From the NCBI RefSeq assembly GCF_009829075.1, contig NZ_WUQZ01000022.1:1-57192 (forward strand): DNA of 57,192 nt. Reading direction: 5' to 3'. The notes under the pieces were generated by a model. That model had not been told where the DNA came from. It made no database searches and worked only from the letters and a program-made list of their open reading frames with translations. Both the position numbers and the translations under genes were made by a program. Each line of letters starts with the position of its first letter. Within the stretch, counting starts at the first letter, position 1. The stretch is from Sphingobacterium composti. Lineage in GTDB: Bacteria; Bacteroidota; Bacteroidia; Sphingobacteriales; Sphingobacteriaceae. This document shows positions 40,206 to 50,289 of the stretch, in pieces.

Positions 40206-40347
40206 AATTTTTGATTAAAATGAAAAATTTCACTACTTAACAGCGACAAAGAAAAGATTTTTTTTGAATATATACCTAACCTCTCAAAAAAATTACAGCC
40301 TAATCTTCAGCAGACAGAATCTTTATCTGTCACTAATAATTTATATT

Positions 40348-41154
40348 TTAGTTTTCTAAATTTAATATAGTAATATTTTTCAATAGCTCTAACTTATTAT
40401 TTTTCAACTTGTAAGCATCATGAGACAAATCTGGCACATTCTGATCTTTCTTTCCGCCATCTAATGGAATTAAATGATCAAATTCAATTCTATTTTCCTG
40501 TTTATTAAAGCGTAAAAGCATAGTAGCGTCCTTTGCATAAGAAAAAATCTTGCGCACTATAGTAGAATCATCATCGAAAATACCTTGACCTAATTTCACA
40601 TTACCACTAGAGTCTAAACTTAATACTTCAATTACTTTTTGGCTAACAGAAGCATTATGCCCTTTCCATCCCAATAACAAATACTGATTAGGTTTTAAAG
40701 CAATTATATCATAATACTGTGCTCCATACCAATTTTTAGAATCAACAATGTTCTTATTTACATCAGAAATTTCAAATGTTTTATCAAGTAATGGTAGAAG
40801 TTTGAGTGTACCCGATTTGAATTGAATACTGCCGTAGAACAAAAAAGATCCATCTTGCAATGGAATATTCCAAGAAAAAACACGAAAACTATCATCGGGA
40901 CTTCTTACAGCCGATATCATATTCAACTGCTCAAAATTGAAAAAATACGAATTTGTTTCCTTTAGAGCTGAAACTAATGTTTTAACGAATAAAAAATTGC
41001 TTTCTAACCGTTCCACATCTGATTTATGTGCATAGATTGCTTTACCTAAATTAGTTAAGCTGTCTTGCCATATTTGCATCTTTTGAAGGTTTTGTCCTGA
41101 GGACACCTTCGTTAAGACCAGAAGAAAAACAATAAGAAAGCAATTCTTCAGCAT
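40348..41154 (-). CDS. Secreted hypothetical protein
   Basis: A 268-residue protein with a clear signal peptide (residues 1-20, LIVFLLVLTKVSSGQ). The mature part is beta-rich with several Trp/Tyr-rich strands (FRVFSWNIPLQDGSFLFYGSIQF, LLLGWKGHNASVSQKVIEVL). I do not recognise a family. It starts 6 nt after the TIM-barrel gene and is the last gene of the leftward run beginning with the S13 peptidase. Confidence 0.65.
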   Translation of the reverse strand: MLKNCFLIVFLLVLTKVSSGQNLQKMQIWQDSLTNLGKAIYAHKSDVERLESNFLFVKTLVSALKETNSYFFNFEQLNMISAVRSPDDSFRVFSWNIPLQDGSFLFYGSIQFKSGTLKLLPLLDKTFEISDVNKNIVDSKNWYGAQYYDIIALKPNQYLLLGWKGHNASVSQKVIEVLSLDSSGNVKLGQGIFDDDSTIVRKIFSYAKDATMLLRFNKQENRIEFDHLIPLDGGKKDQNVPDLSHDAYKLKNNKLELLKNITILNLEN

Positions 41155-41160
41155 ACTCGC

Positions 41161-42039
41161 CTATTTATATCTTTCTAATAATTTTTTAGTAGCGATAATA
41201 CCATCTATTTCGCTTAATTCAGAGCCTTCGTACTCGATACCTACGAAACCTTTATATTTAGCGTCTTTAACAATTTTCATCATTCTGTCGTAATCTATAT
41301 TACGCTCGTTTCCATTCGCATCAAATACATTGGCTTTAGCACTTACACCTTTGGCATATGGCATCAAATCGATAACACCTTGATAACGATCATATTCATA
41401 GAAATTACCAAAATCAGGTAAAGAACCACAGTTTTTCTTACCAACAGATTTTAATACCCCAGCTAACCAATCACCATGTGATGAAATACCTCCATGATTC
41501 TCAACAATTACATTGATTTTGGCTTTTTTTCCATAATCAGCTAAGGTAGATAAGCTTTCTACGACGCGCTTAGCTACTTCTTCTTTTGAGCCTTTACCAG
41601 CTGCATTGACACGAATAGAAGTACAACCTAGAAAATTCGCAGCATCAATCCATTTATAATGATTTTCTACAGCTTGCAATCTTTTTGAATTATCTTCATC
41701 ACCTAAATTTCCTTCACCATCGACCATGATTAACACATTCTTAACACCACTTGATTTTGCACGATTTTTCAAATCCTTCAAGTAAGTCATATCCTGCGCT
41801 TTATCCTTAAAGAATTGATTGACATATTCAACGCCGTAAATACCAAATTTCTCAGCAGTAAATTGAGGAAAATCAATATTTTTCAAATCACCCTTAAACA
41901 AAGTTTTGTGTAATGACCATTGTGCTAACGAAATCTCAAACCAAGGTTTCTTTGCTGCAAGTAAGTCTAATGACGGAGCGACAGTCACTCCTGCAGCAAC
42001 CAACCCCAAGTTTCTTAGAAATTCTCTTCTAGTATTCAT
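41161..42039 (-). CDS. TIM-barrel sugar isomerase/epimerase-like protein, Tat-exported
   Basis: A 292-residue protein. The N-terminus NTRREFLRNLGLVAAGVTVAP is a twin-arginine signal, so it is exported folded to the periplasm. The rest is an AP-endonuclease-2/xylose-isomerase-like barrel: ISLAQWSLHK, GCTSIRVNAAGKG, NVIVENHGGISSHGDW, GSLPDFGNFY and GFVGIEYEG, with metal-ligand candidates Glu, His, Asp and Glu in these strands. Such proteins isomerise or epimerise sugars and keto sugars; the substrate is unknown. Confidence 0.82.
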   Translation of the reverse strand: MNTRREFLRNLGLVAAGVTVAPSLDLLAAKKPWFEISLAQWSLHKTLFKGDLKNIDFPQFTAEKFGIYGVEYVNQFFKDKAQDMTYLKDLKNRAKSSGVKNVLIMVDGEGNLGDEDNSKRLQAVENHYKWIDAANFLGCTSIRVNAAGKGSKEEVAKRVVESLSTLADYGKKAKINVIVENHGGISSHGDWLAGVLKSVGKKNCGSLPDFGNFYEYDRYQGVIDLMPYAKGVSAKANVFDANGNERNIDYDRMMKIVKDAKYKGFVGIEYEGSELSEIDGIIATKKLLERYK

Positions 42040-42069
42040 GTTTATAAAGTATTAGTGTTTATATCTTTG

Positions 42070-42810
42070 TTAAATATTTGCCCAACCTGATGTCAGCACA
42101 TCGACCAAATGCATCGTTTTTATGGGAATATGGTGTTTGTCTATGTAACCTTGAATTTGCAATAAGCACGATGAATCCGTAGAAATAATATAATCCGCAT
42201 TGACCGCTTGCGCATTTAAGACTTTTTGTTCTGCCATGGCACTCGATATACCTTCAAATTTCACCGCAAACGAACCTCCAAATCCACAACAGCTCTCTTG
42301 GTCTTTCATTTCTACAATATCAAGTCCACCGACTTGCGAAAGCAATTTGCGCGGTTCATCCTTTATTTTGCATTCGCGAAGAGCAGAACATGAATCATGA
42401 TATACTGCCGTACCAACCAATTCCGCACCGAAATATTCTTTTTTCAACACATTAACTAAAAAATCTGATATCTCAAATATGTTGCGTTGTAGGCTTCGGC
42501 ATGTATTATGCTCTATTGAATTTGTAAACAAATCATCATAGCCACCTTTTACCATACCTACACATGATGCTGATGGTGATACAATGTAATTTTCGGTCGA
42601 GAAATCTTTCAAAAATTTAGTTCCAACTTCCTTGGCATCATCCCAAAAACCTGCATTGTACGCAGGCTGTCCACAACATGTTTGTTCTGTATTATAAACC
42701 ACTTCACATCCTGCTCTCTCCAGTAATTTTACGGTATTAAAAGCTGTTTCCGGATACAATTGATCTATAAAACAAGGGATAAACAATTCCACCTTTCTAC
42801 GCATTGACAC
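42070..42810 (-). CDS. CCG-domain (Fe-S)-binding protein, LutA/LldE/YkgE type
   Basis: A 246-residue protein with two cysteine-rich CCG domains: EQTCCGQPAYNAG (residues about 42-54) and QESCCGFGGSFAVK (about 171-184), plus SPSASCVGMV and YHDSCSALRE. In LutABC/LldEFG this subunit helps oxidise L-lactate, but the LutB and LutC partners are absent here. A stand-alone heterodisulfide-reductase-like electron-transfer role is possible. It overlaps the MFS gene by 14 nt. Confidence 0.85.
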   Translation of the reverse strand: MSMRRKVELFIPCFIDQLYPETAFNTVKLLERAGCEVVYNTEQTCCGQPAYNAGFWDDAKEVGTKFLKDFSTENYIVSPSASCVGMVKGGYDDLFTNSIEHNTCRSLQRNIFEISDFLVNVLKKEYFGAELVGTAVYHDSCSALRECKIKDEPRKLLSQVGGLDIVEMKDQESCCGFGGSFAVKFEGISSAMAEQKVLNAQAVNADYIISTDSSCLLQIQGYIDKHHIPIKTMHLVDVLTSGWANI

Positions 42811-44119
42811 TTGTTTTAAGAGTTGAATTAAATTTTAGCACCCTCAATAATAGTAAAAATCCTAAAATAAAGAAAATCGAGAGCGATAAAGCGGAGTATC
42901 TGATATTGTGCGTTAGTTGCTCAATCAAACCAAAACAAACCAATCCTACCACGATCCCCAACTTCTCTGTAATATCATAAAAACTGAAAAATGCAGTCGT
43001 GTCTTCTAGATTTTCAGGAAGCATTTTGGAATAAGTTGAGCGAGACAGTGACTGTATCCCTCCCATCAATAAACCAACCATCACAGCCAATCCATAAAAT
43101 TGAGTCGCACTACTCAAATAATAGGCAGAAACACAAATACTTGCCCATAATAATGTAACCAAAAGCAACACTACAATATTACCCCAATATTTAGCTAATC
43201 TAGACATAATAAATGCACCAATAATAGCAACCAATTGAATCAAAATAATCGTTATAATCAACGATTGCTGCTCTAAATCCAACTCCTTTTGCCCAAACAT
43301 TGTCGCCACCACCATAATGGTTTGGACACCTACAGAATTGAAAAAATATGCTGGCAAAAATCTTTTAATACCTTGATTTGCTCTTACTTGCTGTAATACA
43401 CTTCTAAACTCGGCGTTTACTCTTTGGAAAAGAGTAACACCTTTTGCAGCCATTGAAGTCGAATTATTAGGTAATGCTCTAAATGGAATCATCGAAAATC
43501 CTAACCACCAAAGTCCTACCAACAAAAATGATAATCGAGCAGGAAATGATGCGTCTGTAATTCCAAACCATTCTGGTTTTAATACAAATACAAAACAAAT
43601 GACTTGTATGGTCACACAGCCAACATATCCATAGGCAAAACCTTTGGCACTGACAGCATCTTGTTTATCTGGTGTCGCGATTATCGGTAGGTATGAATTA
43701 TTGACTGCAACGCCGCCTATGTATCCCATTGCCGCCAATGTGAAGCAAATTATGCCTAATTCTAAGGTATCTAATTTGAAGAAAAACAATCCCATACAAG
43801 CTATAGAACCTATATAGGTAAAAAGTTTCATAACCTGAAGCTTCCTACCATTGGCATCTGCATATGAAGATAAAAAAGGAAGTGCTAATACCATTACCAA
43901 ATACGCAAAAGCCAAAGCATAATTTGACAAAACCGTATTAATTACCTCAAAACCAAAGAAATTCACATAATCACTTCCACCATCACTTGACGAGGTAATC
44001 GTGATGTAGTAAATCGGAAAGATGGTTGATGTGATTACAAGATTGTAAGCAGAATTTGCCCAATCAAACATTGCCCATGAACGGATTAACTTTTTATCGT
44101 TCTTTTGAAATTCCTCCAT
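42797..44119 (-). CDS. UMF1/Atg22-like MFS transporter
   Basis: A 440-residue, 12-helix membrane protein. The N-terminus LIRSWAMFDWANSAYNLVITSTIFPIYY is the hallmark of the MFS_1/UMF1 (Atg22-like vacuole effluxer) group; the block GGIQSLSRSTYSKMLPE in the second half also fits. Eukaryotic Atg22 exports amino acids from vacuoles; bacterial substrates are unknown. It lies 24 nt after the S13 gene and overlaps the downstream Fe-S gene. Confidence 0.88.
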   Translation of the reverse strand: MEEFQKNDKKLIRSWAMFDWANSAYNLVITSTIFPIYYITITSSSDGGSDYVNFFGFEVINTVLSNYALAFAYLVMVLALPFLSSYADANGRKLQVMKLFTYIGSIACMGLFFFKLDTLELGIICFTLAAMGYIGGVAVNNSYLPIIATPDKQDAVSAKGFAYGYVGCVTIQVICFVFVLKPEWFGITDASFPARLSFLLVGLWWLGFSMIPFRALPNNSTSMAAKGVTLFQRVNAEFRSVLQQVRANQGIKRFLPAYFFNSVGVQTIMVVATMFGQKELDLEQQSLIITIILIQLVAIIGAFIMSRLAKYWGNIVVLLLVTLLWASICVSAYYLSSATQFYGLAVMVGLLMGGIQSLSRSTYSKMLPENLEDTTAFFSFYDITEKLGIVVGLVCFGLIEQLTHNIRYSALSLSIFFILGFLLLLRVLKFNSTLKTSVNA

Positions 44120-44143
44120 ATTAACCGGAAATAGCTACTCTTT

Positions 44144-45451
44144 TTAATAATTCTGACGAATAAACGTCATAATGCGAACCATTTCTCTTCGAATATACGA
44201 TGTTGGAACTGCATAATTATTATTCAAAAATGAAAAAGCATATTTTCTACCTGTTCGCGTCTCTATATAGCCCGATTGACAATGCACAGAATTAATCGTC
44301 CCTGTCTTTGCCCAAATAAATGGAACACCTTGGTCTAACGAATACGCGGATTTTAATGTGCCATCCACTCCCCCTGCCGGAAAAAATAAATAACGTTGAC
44401 TATCATCTGGAACTAAATCTTTGATAGCTAACAATAAATCAACCATATTGCGTGGCGTAATCTTATTATAAGTTGATAAACCACTCCCATCACGCAAAAA
44501 TATAGTATCCTGAAAATTATCGTAATAGTTCTTTTGCATATGATTGCGTAACGAATCGGTATAAAATCCATTAAAGACTTTATCAGAAATCAACATCGTT
44601 AAATGTTCTGCCAAGAAATTGTCACTAGGCAACATCATTTCACGCAAAACCACATTTCTACTCGTCGAATATACGGTCTTCAAATCATGTGGTCTTTCGT
44701 AATTTGCAAGCATACCAACCTCTCTTTTCAGCGTATCTTGAAGCAATTGCACAACTAAACTATCAGACCAAATAAAAGGCTTATTTGTACTGTAATTTTT
44801 AGGAACATTGAGATTAGTCATCTCGAATTGATTACTATTCAATTTTCTAGATACCCAGAAGCTTCTATGCATACGCTCACGAATACCAATTTGCTTATCA
44901 AAAAAACTTGGTGTTGCTACCAGCCCACGACCTTGAGCACGAATATTTACGATATTCCCATAAATAGGAAAAGGAGCAATTTCAGGTTGATAATATTCTT
45001 GATAATCTTCTATTGACCAACCATTTCTATAAACTGGCTCACTCGCTTCTTGAATCACATAAAACAACTTTTTTTCACTATACTTCAAGAAATCATAAAC
45101 CTTGCGTGTATCCAATTTAGGATGCAAAAATGTCGGGTCTCCTGTACCCCAAAATATAAGCGAATCTCCTCTTTCGACATAATGAACACCGGCAATAGAG
45201 TCTCCCAAATGCTTCAAAGAACTGAACAACGTATAAGTCTTTGTATTAGACGCAGGAGTAAAATGCTGATTTTCCTTCTTTCCAAATACGACTTTATTAC
45301 TATCCAAATCGTACAAGCAAAAACCAAAATGATGACGAGGTAATATTGTAGACTTTGAAAATTCAGCCTCTAACAAATTAAAATCCTGCGCTTGTGTCAA
45401 TTGAGCTGTCTGAAACAATAAAATAACAATACTTAGAAATAGGTTTTTCAT
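44144..45451 (-). CDS. dacB: D-alanyl-D-alanine carboxypeptidase/endopeptidase (S13, PBP4-like)
   Basis: A 435-residue protein with a signal peptide (cleavage near AQLTQA-QD). Active-site motifs of the penicillin-binding serine fold are complete: Ser68-x-x-Lys71 in TPASNTKTYT, SDN in MLPSDNFLAEHL, and KTG in WAKTGTIN. It trims or opens peptidoglycan cross-links in the periplasm. First gene of a tightly packed leftward series reaching 40348. Confidence 0.88.
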   Translation of the reverse strand: MKNLFLSIVILLFQTAQLTQAQDFNLLEAEFSKSTILPRHHFGFCLYDLDSNKVVFGKKENQHFTPASNTKTYTLFSSLKHLGDSIAGVHYVERGDSLIFWGTGDPTFLHPKLDTRKVYDFLKYSEKKLFYVIQEASEPVYRNGWSIEDYQEYYQPEIAPFPIYGNIVNIRAQGRGLVATPSFFDKQIGIRERMHRSFWVSRKLNSNQFEMTNLNVPKNYSTNKPFIWSDSLVVQLLQDTLKREVGMLANYERPHDLKTVYSTSRNVVLREMMLPSDNFLAEHLTMLISDKVFNGFYTDSLRNHMQKNYYDNFQDTIFLRDGSGLSTYNKITPRNMVDLLLAIKDLVPDDSQRYLFFPAGGVDGTLKSAYSLDQGVPFIWAKTGTINSVHCQSGYIETRTGRKYAFSFLNNNYAVPTSYIRREMVRIMTFIRQNY

Positions 45452-45513
45452 AAGCGAAAAATAATGATAATTAACCAGGGATAAATGCGATAAATATTAA
45501 TGAAACAGTTTTG

Positions 45514-46107
45514 TTACTTATTACGATGAATCTCAAATAACCTACCAACATCAATTAAATTTAGTAGTGAAGTAATGGGTAAACTTATCGTATCATTTAA
45601 ATATGGTCTATCAAACAAATCATCAATTGCTTTCACATTATCCGCCGTATATTCATTTATAATTACATCTACTTTCCCTTCATTTACACTTACCACTTTA
45701 TACAACGTATATTGCCTTTTACCTTCTTTAATTTCATAAACATCACCTATTAAAGGATTCTTAATAAGATCTACCTTTCGTGATTTGTTATATAAAACAA
45801 ATGCAATACAACAGAAAACAAGTATAATTAACACAAATATCCATGAAAATGTCCATAATGGCGTCTTTACATTTTTAATAGAATTTTGATAACTTGTCAA
45901 AGTATTATTATCTAATTGCTCAACTGTGAGGTTATTATAACAATTACCAAAACTTATTTCAAAACGTTTTCCAATCGGTACTATTGAAAGAGATTTGTAC
46001 TGCAGGTACTTTTGATGAATCTTAACGACTAATGAATTTTCACTTTGACATTTTGAACATGCTCCCTCGATTTTTATATGCTGTATATTTTTTGATGCAA
46101 TTCCCAT
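45514..46107 (-). CDS. Hypothetical membrane protein with one CxxC pair
   Basis: A 197-residue protein. Residues 17-20 form a single CSKC pair followed by a basic region; one membrane segment spans about 86-106 (WIFVLIILVFCCIAFVLY). The C-terminal ~90 residues look beta-rich (NPLIGDVYEIKEGKRQYTLYKVVSV). No family recognised. It stands alone between two gene groups. Confidence 0.55.
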   Translation of the reverse strand: MGIASKNIQHIKIEGACSKCQSENSLVVKIHQKYLQYKSLSIVPIGKRFEISFGNCYNNLTVEQLDNNTLTSYQNSIKNVKTPLWTFSWIFVLIILVFCCIAFVLYNKSRKVDLIKNPLIGDVYEIKEGKRQYTLYKVVSVNEGKVDVIINEYTADNVKAIDDLFDRPYLNDTISLPITSLLNLIDVGRLFEIHRNK

Positions 46108-46139
46108 AAAGGTTCCTTGAATTTCTAAGTCTCAATTTA

Positions 46140-46166
46140 CAAAAAAAGGTCGCAAAAACTGCGACC
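46140..46166 (-). terminator. Terminator of the dicarboxylate symporter gene
   Basis: Minus-strand AGGTCGCA-GTTTT-TGCGACCT followed by T6, 31 nt past the stop. Confidence 0.85.
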
Positions 46167-46196
46167 TATATTAATATTTTAAACTTAAGATTAAGA

Positions 46197-47645
46197 TTAA
46201 TCCATTGGCTTAGTCAAAAAGTCAGGGTCTTGTGAAGCTGTTTCATCAAATTCACCCTCCCATTTCGACACTACTACTGTAGCCAAACAGTTTCCAATTA
46301 CATTCACAGATGTTCTAGCCATATCCATTAACTCATCAATACCCAATATTGCCGCGATGACGAATGTTGGCAGACCGAATTGGTCAGCTGTCGCAATTAA
46401 TACAATTAACGAAGCACGAGGCACAGCAGCTACACCTTTGGAGGTAATCATCAGCGTAAAAGCAATCATCAATTGTTGACCAATGCTCAAATCAATTCCA
46501 GCCGCTTGCGCTACGAATATAGAAGCTAATGAAAGATACAATGACGTACCATCCAGATTAAAACTATATCCAGTAGGAATAACGAAAGAAACAACTTTTC
46601 GTGGCACACCAAAACGTTCCATATTTTCCATAGCCTTTGGCAATGCCGCATCCGAACTCGTCGTCGCAAAAGCAATCGATACAGGTTCTTTTATAGCTTC
46701 AATAAACTTCTTAAGAGGAACTTTCAAATATAAAGCAATAGGCAATAAAATTAAAAACAAGAAAGCTAACAGCGCGATATACAAACTCATTAAGAGCATA
46801 AAGAGATTTTTCAATATATCCACCCCCAAATGACCAACTGTATACGCCATCGCCGCTCCTACACCAATTGGTGCAAAAAGCATGACTAGATTGGTAAATT
46901 TGAACATAGCTTCAGAAAGACTTTCCGTGAAGTCAACCAATGGTTTACGTTTCTTTTCCTCTACCATTGCTAAACCTATACCAAACAAAACACCAAAAAT
47001 TACTATTTGTAACACTTTGTTTTCATATACAGATTTTACGATATTTTCTGGAAATGTATCACGCACGAAAGCATTGAATTTGTACACCCAATGTACATTT
47101 TCACTAATATGAGTCAATGCTTTTTCGTCTGCAGCTGAGACAGCCGATGTAGTTGGAAGCTCTTCGTGAGGCATATTCGCCACATCAATACCCACTCCCG
47201 CTTCGGTAATGTTGATTACAGCAAGACCGATAAATATCGCACATGTTGTGGCACAGAAAAAGTACAACATAGACTTCCAAGCCATACGTCCTACGGACTT
47301 TAAATCTGAATGTCCTGCAATCCCAAATACTAATGTCGCGAATAAGATTGGTCCAACGATAGTTTTTACCAACTTGATAAATCCTTGACTTAATGGTTGC
47401 ATAGAAATCGCCAAATTTGGAAAATCCAATCCGACAAAAACTCCAAGAACTAAACAAGTCAATATCCAAGTTGTAAGATTTCTTCTGACTAAAGCATTAA
47501 GTGTTAATACTGCAGCAGTAACCCATCTAACCGCCATCATTACTTCAGGCGCAACATTTACAATATTAAATTCGTACAGTAAGGTAATAATAATGGCAAT
47601 GGTTATCGTAATCAGCATTACATAACCCACGTTCTTTTTTGACAT
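46197..47645 (-). CDS. Dicarboxylate/amino acid:cation symporter (DAACS)
   Basis: A 482-residue GltP/DctA/GltPh-type transporter. The serine-rich hairpin 1 reads AFATTSSDAALPKAM, helix 7 has FVIPTGYSFNLDGTSLYLSLASIFVAQ (the usual NMDGT appears as NLDGT), and hairpin 2 and helix 8 end in DELMDMARTSVNVIGNCLA. It imports glutamate, aspartate or C4-dicarboxylates with Na+ or H+. Two extra N-terminal helices make it longer than typical (~420). Confidence 0.93.
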   Translation of the reverse strand: MSKKNVGYVMLITITIAIIITLLYEFNIVNVAPEVMMAVRWVTAAVLTLNALVRRNLTTWILTCLVLGVFVGLDFPNLAISMQPLSQGFIKLVKTIVGPILFATLVFGIAGHSDLKSVGRMAWKSMLYFFCATTCAIFIGLAVINITEAGVGIDVANMPHEELPTTSAVSAADEKALTHISENVHWVYKFNAFVRDTFPENIVKSVYENKVLQIVIFGVLFGIGLAMVEEKKRKPLVDFTESLSEAMFKFTNLVMLFAPIGVGAAMAYTVGHLGVDILKNLFMLLMSLYIALLAFLFLILLPIALYLKVPLKKFIEAIKEPVSIAFATTSSDAALPKAMENMERFGVPRKVVSFVIPTGYSFNLDGTSLYLSLASIFVAQAAGIDLSIGQQLMIAFTLMITSKGVAAVPRASLIVLIATADQFGLPTFVIAAILGIDELMDMARTSVNVIGNCLATVVVSKWEGEFDETASQDPDFLTKPMD

Positions 47646-47703
47646 GGAGTAAAATTTTAAATACTAAACAAAAATAGAAAAATACCTAAGGAACACAAAC
47701 AGA

Positions 47704-47730
47704 AAAGGCACGATAAATAATCGTGCCTTT
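47704..47730 (-). terminator. Terminator of the ferredoxin gene
   Basis: Minus-strand AAAGGCACGA-TTATTTA-TCGTGCCTTT, 24 nt past the stop, short T tail. Confidence 0.75.
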
Positions 47731-47753
47731 CATAAAAAAACAATATCTAACTG

Positions 47754-48104
47754 CTATTCAGCGTGTAACCAAGCTTTCTTAGCTAATAATTCTTCTTCAG
47801 ATTCTACTACCTCTTCGTCCTCTACACAACAGTCTACTGGACATACAGCAGCACATTGAGGTTCATCATGAAAACCAACACACTCTGTACATTTGTCAGA
47901 AACAATATAATACACTTCATCAGAAACAGCGTCTTGTGATGCAGAAGCATCAATAGTAACACCATCACCAAAGTCTATCACACCTTCTAAAGACGTTCCA
48001 TCCGAGAATTTCCAAGGAACACCAGCATCATATATCGCATTATTTGGACATTCTGGCTCGCAAGCCCCGCAATTAATGCATTCGTCTGTAATTTTTATCG
48101 CCAT
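47754..48104 (-). CDS. 2[4Fe-4S] ferredoxin
   Basis: A 116-residue ferredoxin. Cluster I ligands are in [12 protein letters not shown] (C-x2-C-x2-C-x3-C-P); cluster II ligands are in [18 protein letters not shown] (C-x2-C-x8-C-x3-C), the Allochromatium-type spacing. An acidic insert of about 50 residues separates them. It carries electrons at low potential. It is divergent to an acyl-CoA reductase gene, an arrangement I recall from other Bacteroidota. Confidence 0.92.
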   Translation of the reverse strand: MAIKITDECINCGACEPECPNNAIYDAGVPWKFSDGTSLEGVIDFGDGVTIDASASQDAVSDEVYYIVSDKCTECVGFHDEPQCAAVCPVDCCVEDEEVVESEEELLAKKAWLHAE

Positions 48105-48269
48105 TTATAACCTCACAATTATAATAAATAAACTAATTTTGTAATGTCAAAAGTAAAAATCGATTTCCAACTTTCATAATAAAAGTATACAAATCTAGTA
48201 GGCTTTCTACTTATTTGACAAAACAAAGATAAAGCAAAAAATTATCAGAATTATTCTAAATAACATATT

Positions 48270-49283
48270 TTGACAAAGAACGATAGAATTAAGGCATTTG
48301 CGAAGCTAGGAGAATGGATGCTTCAACTCGACCAAGACACCATTTGGCACATCGAAAGTATACAAAATCGTAACCCTTGGTACACGAAAGAAAATATATT
48401 GAAACAATTTCAAGCCTTAGGACAAAATCTAACAATTGAAAAGCTTGAAAACTGGACGGCTCCTTATAACGTAACAAATACTTCAAAAGTTGTTGGTTTA
48501 GTTTTAGCTGGAAATATTCCATTGGTCGGTTTTCATGATGTTTTATCTACATTGATTTTAGGTTATACAGCACAAATCAAACTTTCTTCGGATGATGCTG
48601 GCTTAAGTACGCTTGTTTTGAATAAGCTTATAGAAATAGAGCCACAGTTTCAACAACAAATCCAAATTGTAGAGCGATTAGCGAATTTTGATTTGGTTAT
48701 CGCAACAGGTTCTAATAATACAGCTCGTTATTTTGAATATTATTTTGGCAAAAAACCACATATTATCCGCAAAAACAGAAATTCTATCGCTGTTTTGACA
48801 GGCAATGAATCAGCTGAACAACTATCGAATTTAGGAGATGATATCTTTGACTACTTTGGCTTGGGTTGTCGTTCGGTCTCCAAATTATTTATTCCTAAAG
48901 AATATCCAATAGCAACATTTTTTGAAGCGATTGAAAAATACAGCGAAATAAAAGACCATTACAAATACAATAACAATTACGATTATAATAAGTCTATTTA
49001 CCTTGTCAATGGGGACAAACATTATGACAATGGCTTCTTATTGTTGAAACAAGATGAAAACATTGCGTCGCCTTTGGCAGTTATTTTCTACCAAGAATAC
49101 ACGGACTTATCCGAAGTTGAAACTTATATCAACGAGAGAAAAGAAAACATACAATGTGTGACATCAATGGCAAATCTTAACATAGACACTCCCCTATTTT
49201 CATTAGGCGGTAGTCAATGTCCAGCCTTAGATGATTATGCAGATGGCATTAATACATTGCAATTTTTGACGGACAACCAATAA
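48270..49283 (+). CDS. Acyl-CoA reductase (LuxC-like)
   Basis: A 337-residue protein of the aldehyde-dehydrogenase superfamily, LuxC-like branch. VGLVLAGNIPLVGFHDVLSTLILG, LVIATGSNNTARYFEYYFG and the catalytic Cys in YFGLGCRSVSKLFIP mark it. It would reduce acyl-CoA to aldehyde with NADPH. The start is TTG 48270: there is no upstream ATG before the in-frame TAA at 48261. Partner enzymes for a lipid product are not in the window. Confidence 0.85.
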   Translation: MTKNDRIKAFAKLGEWMLQLDQDTIWHIESIQNRNPWYTKENILKQFQALGQNLTIEKLENWTAPYNVTNTSKVVGLVLAGNIPLVGFHDVLSTLILGYTAQIKLSSDDAGLSTLVLNKLIEIEPQFQQQIQIVERLANFDLVIATGSNNTARYFEYYFGKKPHIIRKNRNSIAVLTGNESAEQLSNLGDDIFDYFGLGCRSVSKLFIPKEYPIATFFEAIEKYSEIKDHYKYNNNYDYNKSIYLVNGDKHYDNGFLLLKQDENIASPLAVIFYQEYTDLSEVETYINERKENIQCVTSMANLNIDTPLFSLGGSQCPALDDYADGINTLQFLTDNQ

Positions 49284-49329
49284 TATTGAAATAATAACGT
49301 TTGGTTGATAAGCAATTGGTAAAAAATTC

Positions 49330-49337
49330 TAACTTTG
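49330..49337 (+). promoter_or_regulatory. Promoter -7 box of the small-protein/ftsE unit
   Basis: TAACTTTG ends 6 nt before ATG 49344, implying an almost leaderless mRNA. Confidence 0.5.
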
Positions 49338-49343
49338 TTATCT

Positions 49344-49547
49344 ATGTATGTGATAAAAGTAAAAGGTGTAGCTAAAATCCCTGATTATGTGCAATTGCGT
49401 GATGATTCATTTACTTTATTGGCATATTTCAGAGTAGACAGACCGGACAAATCTTTAGTGAAAATTGGTCTTGAAGACAAAGCAGAAGAAATCATGAAAA
49501 TTGTTCAAGAGTTACCTTTTGGTCAAATAAAAAAAATTGAACTTTAG
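49344..49547 (+). CDS. Small conserved protein upstream of ftsE
   Basis: A 67-residue cytoplasmic protein starting MYVIKVKGVAKIPDYVQL (ATG 49344; ATG 49335 would lie inside the promoter box). It is an alpha/beta mini-fold with a YFRVDRPDKSL turn and an amphipathic C-terminal helix. It is 5 nt from ftsE, so it is likely co-translated. I recall similar short proteins in Bacteroidota but know no function. Confidence 0.7.
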   Translation: MYVIKVKGVAKIPDYVQLRDDSFTLLAYFRVDRPDKSLVKIGLEDKAEEIMKIVQELPFGQIKKIEL

Positions 49548-49552
49548 AATAA

Positions 49553-50233
49553 ATGGCAAATAATACAGTAATACGTCTTAAAAACGTAGATATATACCAA
49601 CAAAAGCATTTAGTCCTTTCCAATGTCAATCTAGAAATTGGTCATGGCGAATTTATTTATCTAATCGGTCAATCGGGTTCTGGTAAAAGTTCTTTACTAA
49701 AAATCATTTATGGTGAATTACATATCGCAGATGGCGAAGGTGTTGTAGCTGGTTTTGATTTAAAGAAATTGAAAGAAAACGATGTACCTTTCTTGCGTCG
49801 TAAATTAGGTATTGTATTCCAAGATTTTCATTTATTGAATGACAGAACAGTTGAGAAAAACTTAGAATTTGCCTTAAAAGCGACAGGTTGGACAGATAAA
49901 AATCTCATCCAAAACAAAATGATTGATGTTTTGGAAAAAGTAGGTTTACGCTCTAAATTGCACAAAATGCCTCATGAACTTTCGGGAGGTGAGCAACAAC
50001 GCATTGTAATTGCACGTGCTTTGCTCAATGACCCTGAAATTATTCTTGCGGATGAGCCAACAGGCAACCTTGACCCTGCTACTTCAGAAGAAATTGTATT
50101 ATTGCTACGTGACATTGCGGCATCTGGCACAGCTGTATTGATGGCTACGCATGACTATCAAATCATACGTAATATGCCATCACGCATTCTTCGCACAGGT
50201 GATGGTGGATTGCACGACAACGTAAGCATTTAA
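49553..50233 (+). CDS. ftsE: FtsE-like cell-division ABC ATPase
   Basis: A 226-residue ABC ATPase: Walker [11 protein letters not shown]-loop VFQDFHLL, signature LSGGEQQR, Walker [14 protein letters not shown]-loop ATHDYQII. The overall pattern ([27 protein letters not shown]) is FtsE rather than LolD or MacB. With membrane partner FtsX it activates peptidoglycan hydrolases at the septum; ftsX is not adjacent, as is common in Bacteroidota. Confidence 0.9.
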   Translation: MANNTVIRLKNVDIYQQKHLVLSNVNLEIGHGEFIYLIGQSGSGKSSLLKIIYGELHIADGEGVVAGFDLKKLKENDVPFLRRKLGIVFQDFHLLNDRTVEKNLEFALKATGWTDKNLIQNKMIDVLEKVGLRSKLHKMPHELSGGEQQRIVIARALLNDPEIILADEPTGNLDPATSEEIVLLLRDIAASGTAVLMATHDYQIIRNMPSRILRTGDGGLHDNVSI

Positions 50234-50289
50234 ATAAACTGACAAAACTTATGTAATCCGACATTTTGGAAGTGTTAGCACAACAAACA

